Assembly: GCA_015061725.1 (NCBI GenBank)
Contig: SUVX01000040.1
Span: forward strand, 1 to 33,972
Source of the DNA: Lentisphaerota bacterium
Lineage (GTDB): Bacteria; Verrucomicrobiota; Lentisphaeria; Victivallales; Victivallaceae
Length of the DNA stretch: 33,972 nt
Reading direction: 5' to 3'
The notes beneath the pieces were generated by a model. It ran no database searches. It was not told where the DNA came from and worked only from the letters and a program-made list of their open reading frames with translations. Shown one piece after another: positions 1-7,182 of this stretch (positions are counted from its first letter, which is position 1; each line of letters opens with the position of its first letter). A program made the position numbers and the translations under genes.

Positions 1-13
1 GGGCGTGGCGCTT

Positions 14-49
14 GTGTCTGACCTGTCTGACCTGTCTGACCTGTCTGAC
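14..49. repeat. 9-bp minisatellite, 4 copies (unit 1)
   Basis: Four copies of (C/G)TGTCTGAC in a row, directly followed by AAGATGGGTGC and a GCCCGTC/GACGGGC hairpin (61-67 with 76-82). The same block recurs at 398-451 with six copies, so copy number differs between otherwise near-identical units. This is typical of slippage. Confidence 0.85.
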
Positions 50-397
50 AAGATGGGTGCGCCCGTCTTCGCCCTGACGGGCTACGCCGTGGCAAGCCAA
101 GGGATACCCCGTGGGTTGCGGTGCCGCTGTCTGGAATGGCTCGGGCGCAAATGTGCCGGTGGGGTATGCCGGGCAACGTGATGGCAACGGCGGTATGCGG
201 GGTGCGGGGGCGTGGCGCTTGCATGGGAATTTTTGGGATTTTTTGGGAATTTTTGGGAGGGTTATTGGTGCGCCATGTGATACCCTGTGGGTTTGCTGTG
301 CCGCTGTGTGGTTTGGCTCAGGCGCAAATGTGCCGGTGGGGTATGCTTGCCTGTTTGATGGCAACGGCGGTATGCAGGGTGCGGGGGCGTGGCGCTT

Positions 398-451
398 GTG
401 TCTGACCTGTCTGACCTGTCTGACCTGTCTGACCTGTCTGACCTGTCTGAC
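398..451. repeat. 9-bp minisatellite, 6 copies (unit 3)
   Basis: Six consecutive copies of (C/G)TGTCTGAC, then the same AAGATGGGTGC and GCCCGTC/GACGGGC hairpin (463-469 with 478-484) as in unit 1. There are two copies more than at 14-49. Confidence 0.85.
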
Positions 452-643
452 AAGATGGGTGCGCCCGTCTTCGCCCTGACGGGCTACGCCGTGGCAAGCT
501 ATGTGATACCCTGTGGGTTTGCGGTGCCGCTGTCTGGAATGGCTCGGGCGAAGATTTGCCGCAAGGGTAAAACCAGCAAAAAAATCCGGCGGCGAGACTC
601 GAAGAGTCAGCCGCTGCGCCCCCGGGCAAGTTTATGAGGGATT

Positions 644-688
644 TTTAAGGGACTCTTCCCTTAAACGGTCGGGCAACGCACCCGACCG
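644..688. other. Two adjacent perfect hairpins
   Basis: TTTAAGGGA (644-652) pairs with TCCCTTAAA (657-665) around a 4-base loop. CGGTCGGG (666-673) then pairs with CCCGACCG (681-688) around a 7-base loop. No gene precedes them within the window, so a terminator role cannot be tied to any transcript. They directly abut a family B palindrome. Bases 736-795 add a weaker hairpin (768-778 with 784-794). Confidence 0.55.
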
Positions 689-735
689 CTAAAAAGGCTT
701 TTTTTGCAAAGCTTTTTTTCACCCGGAAAAAAAGC
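689..735 (-). repeat. Palindromic repeat family B, copy 1 (partial)
   Basis: GCTTTTTTTC (711-720) and GAAAAAAAGC (726-735) form a 10-bp stem, preceded by GGCTTTTTTTGCAAA. The same arrangement occurs at 824-863 in the same orientation, and in reverse orientation at 33847-33884. This copy lacks the GGTTGC/GCAACC stem of the other two and instead abuts a GGTCGGG/CCCGACC hairpin. Confidence 0.7.
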
Positions 736-795
736 GGGGGGAACTACCCACGGGCATTCCGGGGGTTGTCAGGGGGACAGCCAGTCCCACTGACC

Positions 796-863
796 GGTTG
801 CAGCAACGTCGCAACCGCTACTTGGCTTTTTTTGCAAAGCTTTTTTTCACCTGGAAAAAAAGC
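796..863 (-). repeat. Palindromic repeat family B, copy 2 (overlaps gene end)
   Basis: Read on the minus strand, this is GCTTTTTTTC, 5 bases, GAAAAAAAGC, then AAAAAAAGCC and a GGTTGC/GCAACC hairpin with a 9-base loop. The last 21 bases are identical to those of the copy at 33894-33914. It includes the final codons and TAG stop of the pseudouridine synthase gene, so the element contributes to the protein's C-terminus. Confidence 0.8.
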
Positions 864-1759
864 GTAACGCCGGTAAGGGGGTGGATGAAGTGAAGTTCGG
901 AGGAATGCAGAGCCTGACGGGGGAGGACAAGTAATTTTTTATCATCTTCTGTGAGGGATTCAGTTTTCTGTTTCAGATATAAAGACTCATCCGGACCGTA
1001 GAGTTTGTCGCCGACGACGGGATATCCGAGACTGCATAAGGTAGCGCGGATCTGGTGCATTCTTCCGGTGAAGAGAGTGGCGCGGAGGGTGGAATAAACG
1101 CCATCGGAGGAAATCAATTCAAAGAGGGTTTCCGCGCTTTCTGATGGGACTTCGGGTTGAACCGTAGAGAAGGAGCGTTTTTTTCTTACAGCGCTGTTAT
1201 AATCCTTATAAATAAACCCTGAAGCCCTGAGAGTTTCGGGGAAGACGCCGTAAACCATAACGGTGTATACTTTTTTCAAGATTAAGTCTTTTTTGGCGAA
1301 GATGGAAGCGGTCTGTTTATTTTTAGCGGCGATCATCAAGCCTGAAGTTTCGCGGTCGAGACGGTTGATAAAATGAATATCTCCGTATTTTGAACAAAGC
1401 ATGTGCCAGAGGGTATGCTTAAAAAAAGGTCCTGCGGGATGGACACAGAGATTTCCGGGTTTGTCAATAACCATTAAATCATCATCTTCAAAAACGATTT
1501 CGTAATCCATATCAGCGGGGGGTTCGGGGAGATCACCGGGCTGATATTCGATAATATCGTGCATAGCGAGGATGGATTCGGGCAAAGCGTTTTTGCCGTT
1601 GATAGAAATTTCGCCATTTTCGATAACGCTGATCCATCCGTTTCTGTCGCGGTAGGGAAAGCGGGAACATAAAAAATTGATAAGGATTTGACCTGCAGAA
1701 CTCCAGTCAACGGTGGAGCGGACTTTTCTTCTTTGTAAAGATTCGGGGGTATGTTTCAT
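818..1759 (-). CDS. RluA-family pseudouridine synthase
   Basis: The enzyme isomerises uridine to pseudouridine in structured RNA, probably 23S rRNA, in the cytoplasm. An N-terminal S4-like RNA-binding segment (about residues 20-70) precedes the RluA/RluC/RluD catalytic domain. The NRLDRETSG motif (132-140) holds the catalytic Asp135, and the segment around 89-108 (DDLMVIDKPG) matches the family. I chose ATG 1759 because it overlaps the upstream apbE-type stop as ATGA and has GGTGA in front. An in-frame ATG at 1783 lacks a ribosome binding site. The last 15 or so residues (FFQVKKSFAKKAK) come from a palindromic repeat and are unlikely to be a conserved part of the fold. Which RNA site it modifies cannot be told from sequence. 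Confidence 0.9.
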   Translation of the reverse strand: MKHTPESLQRRKVRSTVDWSSAGQILINFLCSRFPYRDRNGWISVIENGEISINGKNALPESILAMHDIIEYQPGDLPEPPADMDYEIVFEDDDLMVIDKPGNLCVHPAGPFFKHTLWHMLCSKYGDIHFINRLDRETSGLMIAAKNKQTASIFAKKDLILKKVYTVMVYGVFPETLRASGFIYKDYNSAVRKKRSFSTVQPEVPSESAETLFELISSDGVYSTLRATLFTGRMHQIRATLCSLGYPVVGDKLYGPDESLYLKQKTESLTEDDKKLLVLPRQALHSSELHFIHPLTGVTLFFQVKKSFAKKAK

Positions 1760-2721
1760 TTTTTCACCAATATAATGCGGCATCCGGCAAAAGATTTCTG
1801 AGCTTTATCAGCCAGGGATTGCCCTTTTAAAAAGACAGCAGTGGAGAGCCAGTCGGCGCGGGCGGCAGATGGAATGACGACTGTTGCGGAAAATTTTCCT
1901 GAAACGGGATATCCTGAAAGGGGATCAATGATATGACCGTAAAGTTTGCCATTATACTTTATAAATCTCTCATAGTCTCCGCTGGTGGAGACGGCAAATC
2001 CTGTGGGGACTTCAATTCTGTGAGGGAAGAGTTTATCAGGGGAAGAGGGATTTTTGATGCCGACATAAAAGGGATGTTTTCCGCCGGAAAATTTAAGATT
2101 TCCGCCGAGATTCAGGATACAGCGTCCGGAAGGGGAAATTTTTTCAGCAGCCAGATCGAGGGCAAAACCTTTAGCGATTCCGCCGAGATCCAGAGCCATT
2201 CCGGGAACGGTGAAACGGAGAGATTTTCTTTTTTTATCCAGATGCAGTTTATTGAATCCGACCTTTTGAAGAGCTGCTTTGATTTCTTCATCGGAAGGGA
2301 TTTTTTCTTTTTTGCGGTAAAATCCCCAGACATCCATCAGAGGTTTGACAGTAATATCAAAAGCTCCACCGGTAAAATAATATGCTTTTTCGGCTTCAAG
2401 GATCATCTGCCAGAGCAGATTTGAACAGATAAAATCCTTTTCATAAGCTGAGTTATTGAGACGGACAAGTTCACTGTTTTTATCATACAAATTGGCAATG
2501 TTTAAAATCCGGTCGAACTGTTTTCGGGCGATGGTACAGTTTTTGCGGAACGAATTTGAATCAGAATCCTCAAAGGTGAAACTTGCCACAGTTCCCATGG
2601 TTTGAAAAACAAAACTTTCGCGTTTTGTTTCCAGGTTGCTGTGACTGTTTGAAATTACACAGCAGGAAACCAGGATTGCAATCAAAGCGATCAAAAGACC
2701 TGTCTGAGTTCTTTTATCCAT
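1756..2721 (-). CDS. apbE: FAD:protein FMN transferase (ApbE), lipoprotein
   Basis: ApbE enzymes use FAD and Mg2+ to attach FMN covalently to Thr/Ser of flavoproteins such as NQR/RNF subunits, outside the inner membrane. This protein starts with a signal helix and a lipobox-like LVSC (Cys20, followed by Cys21), giving a membrane-anchored periplasmic enzyme. Family motifs are present: MGTVASF (42-48), GGAFDITVKPL (118-128), DLGGIAKG (178-185), LNLGGN (203-208), HIIDPLSG (263-270) and Asp290 in ADWLSTA, the usual metal ligand region. The length of 321 residues is normal. It is the first gene of a two-gene operon, its stop overlapping the next start as ATGA. Its flavoprotein target is not in the window. 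Confidence 0.92.
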   Translation of the reverse strand: MDKRTQTGLLIALIAILVSCCVISNSHSNLETKRESFVFQTMGTVASFTFEDSDSNSFRKNCTIARKQFDRILNIANLYDKNSELVRLNNSAYEKDFICSNLLWQMILEAEKAYYFTGGAFDITVKPLMDVWGFYRKKEKIPSDEEIKAALQKVGFNKLHLDKKRKSLRFTVPGMALDLGGIAKGFALDLAAEKISPSGRCILNLGGNLKFSGGKHPFYVGIKNPSSPDKLFPHRIEVPTGFAVSTSGDYERFIKYNGKLYGHIIDPLSGYPVSGKFSATVVIPSAARADWLSTAVFLKGQSLADKAQKSFAGCRIILVKK

Positions 2722-3031
2722 ATCTGCTGTCCCAACTCTGATTTTTCCCTGAGCCTACTATATAAGACTTAATTAATTAATAGAAGAAATATAGTAGTAG
2801 CAGGCTCGGGCGTTTTCTGTTAATAACTTTATATTATTGTGATTTTCAGAAACTTACAACTTCTTTCTCTGTCAGTAACTCTGATTACAACTCTTTAACA
2901 AATGGTGTATAATTTATTTTTCAACACTCATTCAACAAATTATTATCAAGTTATTAACAGGGTTACTGTCAACCTTGAACACATGAATATCTCTTGATGA
3001 AATACTTTGTTTTTCAAGAAAACCGGAGTGT
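2722..3031. other. AT-rich intergenic region with inverted repeat
   Basis: There is no gene in these 310 bases. GAGCCTACTATAT (2751-2763) is complementary to ATATAGT (2789-2795) and AGGCTC (2802-2807) with a 6-base bulge, giving a leader hairpin about 30 bases before the apbE start. TCTTGA/TCAAGA near 2991-3020 is a weak stem that might end the antiporter transcript. I see no riboswitch class I recognise; the FMN aptamer motifs are absent. Confidence 0.5.
2831..2859 (-). promoter_or_regulatory. Candidate promoter for apbE operon
   Basis: On the minus strand TTGTAA (2859-2854) and TAATAT (2836-2831) are separated by 17 bases, about 110 bases upstream of the apbE start. The -10 match is only moderate, and a TATAAA lies nearby at longer spacing. 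Confidence 0.3.
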
Positions 3032-4492
3032 TTAATCTTCGAGAAAATATTCTTCCTGTACCTTTCTTAAATTTTCGTGAGTGCCCATAATAAGCAGTCC
3101 GTCTCCGGAATGTATTTCAGTTTTACCGTTGGGCTGCAGAAGATTTTTCCCGCGCCGGATAAGCGTGATGAGTACGCCCTGGGGCAGAGATAATTCAGCG
3201 ATGGTTTTTCCGGCAAAGGAGGTATCCTGAGGGACGATAAATTCTTTCATTTCATGCCCTGAAGTTGCCGGGGTTGATTCAAGTTCAAGGGGGAGGCGTT
3301 CTCTTCCTGAAAAGGGTTTATCCAGTTTGAGAAGTTTTGCAAGGGGCATTAAAGTCATACCTTGAACGAGCATGGAGACCAACACCATGAAAAAGATGAG
3401 ATTAAAGTAAAGTTTTGCTTCACCGAGGCTGTAGGAAAGGGGAAAAGTTGCCAGCACGATAGGGGCGGCACCCCGGAGTCCGACCCAGGAGATGAGGAGT
3501 TTTTCTTTCCAGCTGAAAGATTGTCCGGCAAGGGTGAGAAAAACTGCGGCAGGACGGGCAATGAAAAGCAGGATGGCCGCCAGAAGAAGCCCTTTCCAGG
3601 AAATTTCAGGCAGTTTATATACATCCACAAAAATACCCAGTGTTGTGAAGAGGATCACCTGCATAAGCCAAGAGACTCCGTCGCTGAAACGGGTAATGCT
3701 TTTCTGATAATTGAATCTGCAGTGATTCATGGTAATACCGCAGACATAACACGCCATCATGCCGTTGGCTTTTACGCCTTCAGTAAGACCGTATGCCAGA
3801 AGAACAACAGCAATATCAAAGACGAAATAAAGACCTTCGTATTCCAGTTTGGTTTTGTAGAGGAGTTTGCCGAACATGCCGACGAGAATACCGAGAATGA
3901 TACCTCCTGCCATGCGGTAAACAAGAAGAAAAACTGAAGTTATACCCAGTTGGCTTTTTCCGAGAATAATCTCAATCATAAAGAGAGTCAGAAAGTAAGC
4001 CATGGGGTCGTTACTGCCGCTTTCAAGTTCCAGAATCGGGCGAAGTTTTCCCTTTAATCCGACACTTTTACCTGAAAGAATGCCGAAAACCGCTGCCGCA
4101 TCAGTGGAGGAAATCATAGCTCCGAGCAGCATACATTCAGAAAAAGAAAGTTCTTTGTAAAAAATTCCCCGGGCGCAGACGGCAAAAAAGATACAGGTGA
4201 GGATAACACCGGCTGTTGCCAGAACCCCTCCGGGCAACATGACCGGACGGATCGTCGTAAACTGCGTGTTCAGTCCTCCTGAAAAAAGAATGAAACACAT
4301 GGCAACGGTTCCGGCGATGCTGACGGCGCTGAATTCCAGATTTCCCGGCGTGTGACCTTGTCCGGCAAACATGCCGAACAAAAGAAAGAGCAGCAGGATC
4401 GGGACATTGAATTTGCTGGAAAGTTTATTTGAAAAGGCGCCAATCAAAAGCATAGCGCCCACAGCAGAAAAAACAAGACTGATCTCAAACAT
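3032..4492 (-). CDS. CPA1-type cation/proton antiporter with RCK_C domain (NhaP2-like)
   Basis: This inner-membrane antiporter exchanges K+ or Na+ for H+. Residues 1 to about 395 form a hydrophobic domain of roughly 12-13 helices with CPA1 features, including the SSTDAAAVFGIL segment (about 128-139) and the ELESGSNDPMAY motif (about 155-166) with the ND pair expected at the ion site. A hydrophilic tail from about residue 410 (EFIVPQDTSFAGKTIAEL to the end) resembles an RCK_C/TrkA-C regulatory domain, the arrangement seen in NhaP2/CvrA potassium/proton antiporters. At 486 residues it is shorter than E. coli CvrA. It is the third gene after an HD hydrolase and a secreted protein. The ion specificity is an inference from the RCK_C tail. 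Confidence 0.87.
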   Translation of the reverse strand: MFEISLVFSAVGAMLLIGAFSNKLSSKFNVPILLLFLLFGMFAGQGHTPGNLEFSAVSIAGTVAMCFILFSGGLNTQFTTIRPVMLPGGVLATAGVILTCIFFAVCARGIFYKELSFSECMLLGAMISSTDAAAVFGILSGKSVGLKGKLRPILELESGSNDPMAYFLTLFMIEIILGKSQLGITSVFLLVYRMAGGIILGILVGMFGKLLYKTKLEYEGLYFVFDIAVVLLAYGLTEGVKANGMMACYVCGITMNHCRFNYQKSITRFSDGVSWLMQVILFTTLGIFVDVYKLPEISWKGLLLAAILLFIARPAAVFLTLAGQSFSWKEKLLISWVGLRGAAPIVLATFPLSYSLGEAKLYFNLIFFMVLVSMLVQGMTLMPLAKLLKLDKPFSGRERLPLELESTPATSGHEMKEFIVPQDTSFAGKTIAELSLPQGVLITLIRRGKNLLQPNGKTEIHSGDGLLIMGTHENLRKVQEEYFLED

Positions 4493-4522
4493 TATACGGA
4501 AACAGGGGAAATTGAATAAATG

Positions 4523-5122
4523 TTATTTGGACGCCCTGTCGATTTTTCCGGCAGTTTTCTGGTAGTTTGTCCAGATTGCATTCTTTTTATTTTTATCGTT
4601 TGAACGCAGAATGTTTATGACTCCGGTAACAGATTTCGGACGGTTTTTAAGCTGAATGACACTTCCGTCGGTAAATCCGGCAAAAACAGGACCGAAAGCG
4701 GGTTTTGTTACAAAGAGAGGGAATGCTCCTTTTCCTTTAGCTTTGTTGGCTTCTGTTCCGAACCAGGCAATCGGCAGATTTTTTTCTGAAACGGGCATTT
4801 TTATCTGTTTGCCGAAAATATTTACGGGAATGATCTTCTTTCTGAGAAGCTCATTGATCCCCTGCGCACCGGAAACGGGATAACGTTTTAATTTTGCTTT
4901 AAAAATAAGAGCGGAAAAATCTTTGGCACATTTCATTTTATTCTGAGCCGGAGCCGGAGCTTTTTTCTTTTGTTCCGGCGGCAGAGTCCGGGATTTTTGC
5001 GCCTGGGCGGAAACATTGCGCGCACTCTGAAGAGCTTTTCCGTAAATACTTGCGGGAGCCGCTGCCAGCAGAACAGGCATCAGAAACAAAGCGGCGACAG
5101 AAGAGATTTTCATTTTCATCAT
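4523..5122 (-). CDS. Secreted protein of unknown function
   Basis: I do not recognise a family. The N-terminus is a signal peptide (MKMK followed by a hydrophobic stretch ending AAAPAS). A Lys/Pro/Ala/Gln-rich low-complexity stretch follows (about 40-65), then a compact basic domain of about 130 residues rich in short beta-like segments (PVNIFGKQIKMPV, FVTKPAFGPVFAGF). It has only one Cys after the signal. The start is ambiguous: GTG at 5125, then ATG at 5122 and 5119. I prefer 5122, which overlaps the stop of the upstream HD gene as TGATG and sits 8 bases after AAGGAA. It lies between the HD hydrolase and the antiporter and is likely cotranscribed with both. The pI looks strongly basic. Confidence 0.7.
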   Translation of the reverse strand: MMKMKISSVAALFLMPVLLAAAPASIYGKALQSARNVSAQAQKSRTLPPEQKKKAPAPAQNKMKCAKDFSALIFKAKLKRYPVSGAQGINELLRKKIIPVNIFGKQIKMPVSEKNLPIAWFGTEANKAKGKGAFPLFVTKPAFGPVFAGFTDGSVIQLKNRPKSVTGVINILRSNDKNKKNAIWTNYQKTAGKIDRASK

Positions 5123-5895
5123 CACACATTTCCTTTTTTTTGTATAAATTTCACAACCTTTTCAAGGCATATATCAAGCATTTCCGTTTGTTCCGGAAGT
5201 GCAGTCCTCAACTTTTTAAAGTAATCTCTTTTCAGAAATTCCCGGCATGTCCAACCGTAGTTAAGATCAAATCCCCAGGCAAATTTAGCGGCGATAAAAT
5301 CCGTTTCCGTCTCAAGATCGGCATTGTCAGGAGACTTTTCCGCCATAATTGCTGCGGCGACTTTTTCACTTAATCCCGAAAAATCAGACAACTTATATAC
5401 AATAGCAGGATTTTCCGGATTTTTCAAGTGATTCAGCAAAATGTTGAATATATCTGTTTTGTCCGCATCACGTACAGCAAAAAGAATTTTCAACTCTTCC
5501 GGCGCAAGATCCGGAGGTACAAATCTTTTATTGTGATAACGGACGGCAGTTGAAATAATCTTTTTTTCCCTCTCTGACAACTCCTTCGGCAGCCAATTAT
5601 CATTTTGTATCAATTCATAAGAACGTTCCCCGTGATCAAAGGAAATTATATCATTATAGGTTTGAAACTTTGCAAACTGTTCAAAACGGCTCAAATCATG
5701 AAACAGACAGCTGTATTCAAGCAGCAGGCACTCTTCAACAGAAAAATTTTCTTCATGTGCGAGATGTTCCGCCTCTTCAAGTACCCTTAAAGTGTGGTCC
5801 ATTTTGAGCTGCACATTGATATCCACCTCTTTTATTCCATTTTTGAATGAGGCGGCATACTGCAAAAAACGTTTTTTTACGGCTTCTTTTTTCAT
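5122..5895 (-). CDS. HD-domain phosphohydrolase
   Basis: This is a soluble metal-dependent hydrolase of the HD superfamily (nucleotide phosphohydrolase or phosphodiesterase). The metal-binding residues run in order: His34 (MDHTLRV), His66-Asp67 (CLFHDLSR), His88 (FDHGERS), His121 (VRYHNK) and Asp143/Asp145 (VRDADKTD). The two extra histidines match the extended HD set rather than the minimal one. There is no receiver, sensor or membrane segment. The substrate cannot be assigned. It is the first gene of an operon with a secreted protein and a K+/H+-type antiporter, divergent from lpxK, with only 101 bases between the two starts. Confidence 0.85.
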   Translation of the reverse strand: MKKEAVKKRFLQYAASFKNGIKEVDINVQLKMDHTLRVLEEAEHLAHEENFSVEECLLLEYSCLFHDLSRFEQFAKFQTYNDIISFDHGERSYELIQNDNWLPKELSEREKKIISTAVRYHNKRFVPPDLAPEELKILFAVRDADKTDIFNILLNHLKNPENPAIVYKLSDFSGLSEKVAAAIMAEKSPDNADLETETDFIAAKFAWGFDLNYGWTCREFLKRDYFKKLRTALPEQTEMLDICLEKVVKFIQKKGNV

Positions 5896-5904
5896 AATGT
5901 TTAA

Positions 5905-5932
5905 AATATAATCGCATAAAAGAGAAATACAA
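5905..5932 (-). promoter_or_regulatory. Promoter for HD hydrolase operon
   Basis: On the minus strand TTGTAT (5932-5927), 16 bases, then TATATT (5910-5905), 10 bases before the start codon. The leader would therefore be very short or absent. Confidence 0.4.
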
Positions 5933-5933
5933 C

Positions 5934-5962
5934 TTGCAGAGAAGGCAATTTTGTATTAATTT
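5934..5962 (+). promoter_or_regulatory. Promoter for lpxK-galK-trpS
   Basis: TTGCAG (5934-5939), 17 bases, TAATTT (5957-5962), 34 bases before the lpxK start. It lies almost on top of the divergent HD-operon promoter, so the two transcripts may compete. Confidence 0.4.
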
Positions 5963-5996
5963 ATATAAAAGACATTTTTGAGGAATTTTAAAGGCG

Positions 5997-7169
5997 ATGC
6001 ATACATTTAAATTCAAAGCAGAAGATCTTGAACAGTATTTTCTGGATCTTATGGCGGGCAGACGGCGGTCTTTTCTTGACCGGGTGATGGTTGCCCTGCT
6101 CTTTTTTGCTTCGCGTTTTTACCGCATGGCGATACAGTTCCGCAACTGGATGTATGATAAACGTGTTATCCGCGATCATGCCCTCGGATGTCTTGTTGTC
6201 AAAATCGGCAATCTGACCTGCGGCGGTACGGGAAAAACCCCCGTCGTTGAAGTCATTGCCAGAACTCTCAGCGCAAAAGGCAGAAAAGTGGGTATCTTAA
6301 GCCGCGGATACCGCAGTAAAAAACGCTCTTTCTGGTCGCGGTTGAGTATGATGTTCACCGATCAGAAAATTGAATTTCCACCCAAAGTTGTTTCTGACGG
6401 CAAAAATCTGCTGCTCAACAGTGACTTTGCCGGAGATGAACCTTATATGTTGGCTTCAAATCTTCAGGATGTCGCCGTTCTGGTTGATAAAGACAGAGTA
6501 AAATCCGGTATTTATGCCATTGACCACTTCGGTACGGATGTTCTCATTCTCGATGACGGATTCCAGTATCTCATGCTCAAAGCGCATATCAATATCGTGT
6601 TGGTTGACTCCACAGATCCCTTCGGAAACGGACATGTTCTGCCCCGGGGCATTTTGCGTGAACCGATCAAAAATATCCGCCGTGCTGACTATATTTTTCT
6701 CACCAAATCCGATGGCAGTCACAAGTTGCAGCACCTTAAAAATTTCATCCGCCGCCACAACCGCCGTGCGGAAATCATTGAATGCTGCCACAAGCCCAAG
6801 CATCTGGTTAAACTTTTTACCGGTGAGGAAATGCCGCTTGAAAAACTTTCAGGCATGAAAGTTGCCGCCCTCTCTGCAATCGCCCGTCCTGAAAGTTTTG
6901 AGGGATTCCTGGAACAGCTCGGTGCGGAACTTGTCTGCAAAGATCATTACGCCGATCATCACCGTTACACCCAGCAGGAGATCATCGACTTCATCAATCA
7001 GGCAAAAGCTGCCGGTGCGGAATATATCGTCACCACAGAAAAAGATGCCGTAAGGATTCCGAAAATCGACCGCTGCGATGTGCCGTTGATATATCTGCGT
7101 ATACAGATTGATATTTTAAGCGGTCAGGAAAACTTTGACCAGTGTATTTCCAGAATATGTTTTATGTAA
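5997..7169 (+). CDS. lpxK: Tetraacyldisaccharide 4'-kinase (lipid A)
   Basis: LpxK phosphorylates the 4' position of tetraacyldisaccharide-1-phosphate to make lipid IVA at the inner membrane, so the organism makes lipid A. The unusual Walker A of the family is present as GNLTCGGTGKTP (71-82), followed by LSRGY (101-105) and LILDDGFQY (183-191), the aspartates of which bind Mg2+. A hydrophobic segment before the P-loop (about 31-44) suits membrane association. The 390-residue length is slightly longer than usual, with an N-terminal extension of about 20 residues. It is the first gene of an operon with galK 13 bases downstream. This link to a sugar kinase is unusual for lpxK. Confidence 0.93.
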   Translation: MHTFKFKAEDLEQYFLDLMAGRRRSFLDRVMVALLFFASRFYRMAIQFRNWMYDKRVIRDHALGCLVVKIGNLTCGGTGKTPVVEVIARTLSAKGRKVGILSRGYRSKKRSFWSRLSMMFTDQKIEFPPKVVSDGKNLLLNSDFAGDEPYMLASNLQDVAVLVDKDRVKSGIYAIDHFGTDVLILDDGFQYLMLKAHINIVLVDSTDPFGNGHVLPRGILREPIKNIRRADYIFLTKSDGSHKLQHLKNFIRRHNRRAEIIECCHKPKHLVKLFTGEEMPLEKLSGMKVAALSAIARPESFEGFLEQLGAELVCKDHYADHHRYTQQEIIDFINQAKAAGAEYIVTTEKDAVRIPKIDRCDVPLIYLRIQIDILSGQENFDQCISRICFM

Positions 7170-7182
7170 GGTTTTTGTTCAA

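Larger units (their letters stand above)
1..566. repeat. Modular tandem repeat array, three units
   Basis: Three head-to-tail units begin with the same 13 bases (GGGCGTGGCGCTT) at 1, 208 and 385. Each ends with a shared block containing GATACCC(C/T)GTGGGTT and GTGCCGCTGT. In units 1 and 2 the shared block continues through CAAATGTGCCGGTGGGGTATG and GATGGCAACGGCGGTATGC; unit 3 diverges after about 552. Between the shared ends the units carry different inserts. Units 1 and 3 hold a 9-base minisatellite plus a GCCCGTC/GACGGGC hairpin, while unit 2 holds spaced GGGAATTTTT-like runs. The region is much richer in GC than the genes to its right. Open frames exist only because the 9-base repeat never creates a stop. 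I see no ribosome binding site or recognisable protein, so I read it as non-coding. It probably extends left of the window. Confidence 0.8.

Noticed and set aside
14..451. CRISPR array
   Set aside because: The 9-base repeats are contiguous without spacers, and no cas gene is present.
111..637. Overlapping short open frames in the left repeat array, with LSD or CLT repeats
   Set aside because: They are open only because a 9-base repeat cannot make a stop; frames are not kept between units and no start has a ribosome binding site.
2885..2913. Plus-strand promoter TTACAA-17-TATAAT
   Set aside because: The boxes are good, but no plus-strand gene or terminator follows; transcription would run antisense into the antiporter gene. 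A regulatory RNA is possible but unsupported.
2941..2972. Replication origin or DnaA boxes near TTATCAAG and TTATTAACAG
   Set aside because: These only loosely resemble DnaA boxes, are too few, and no dnaA, dnaN or gidA gene is nearby.
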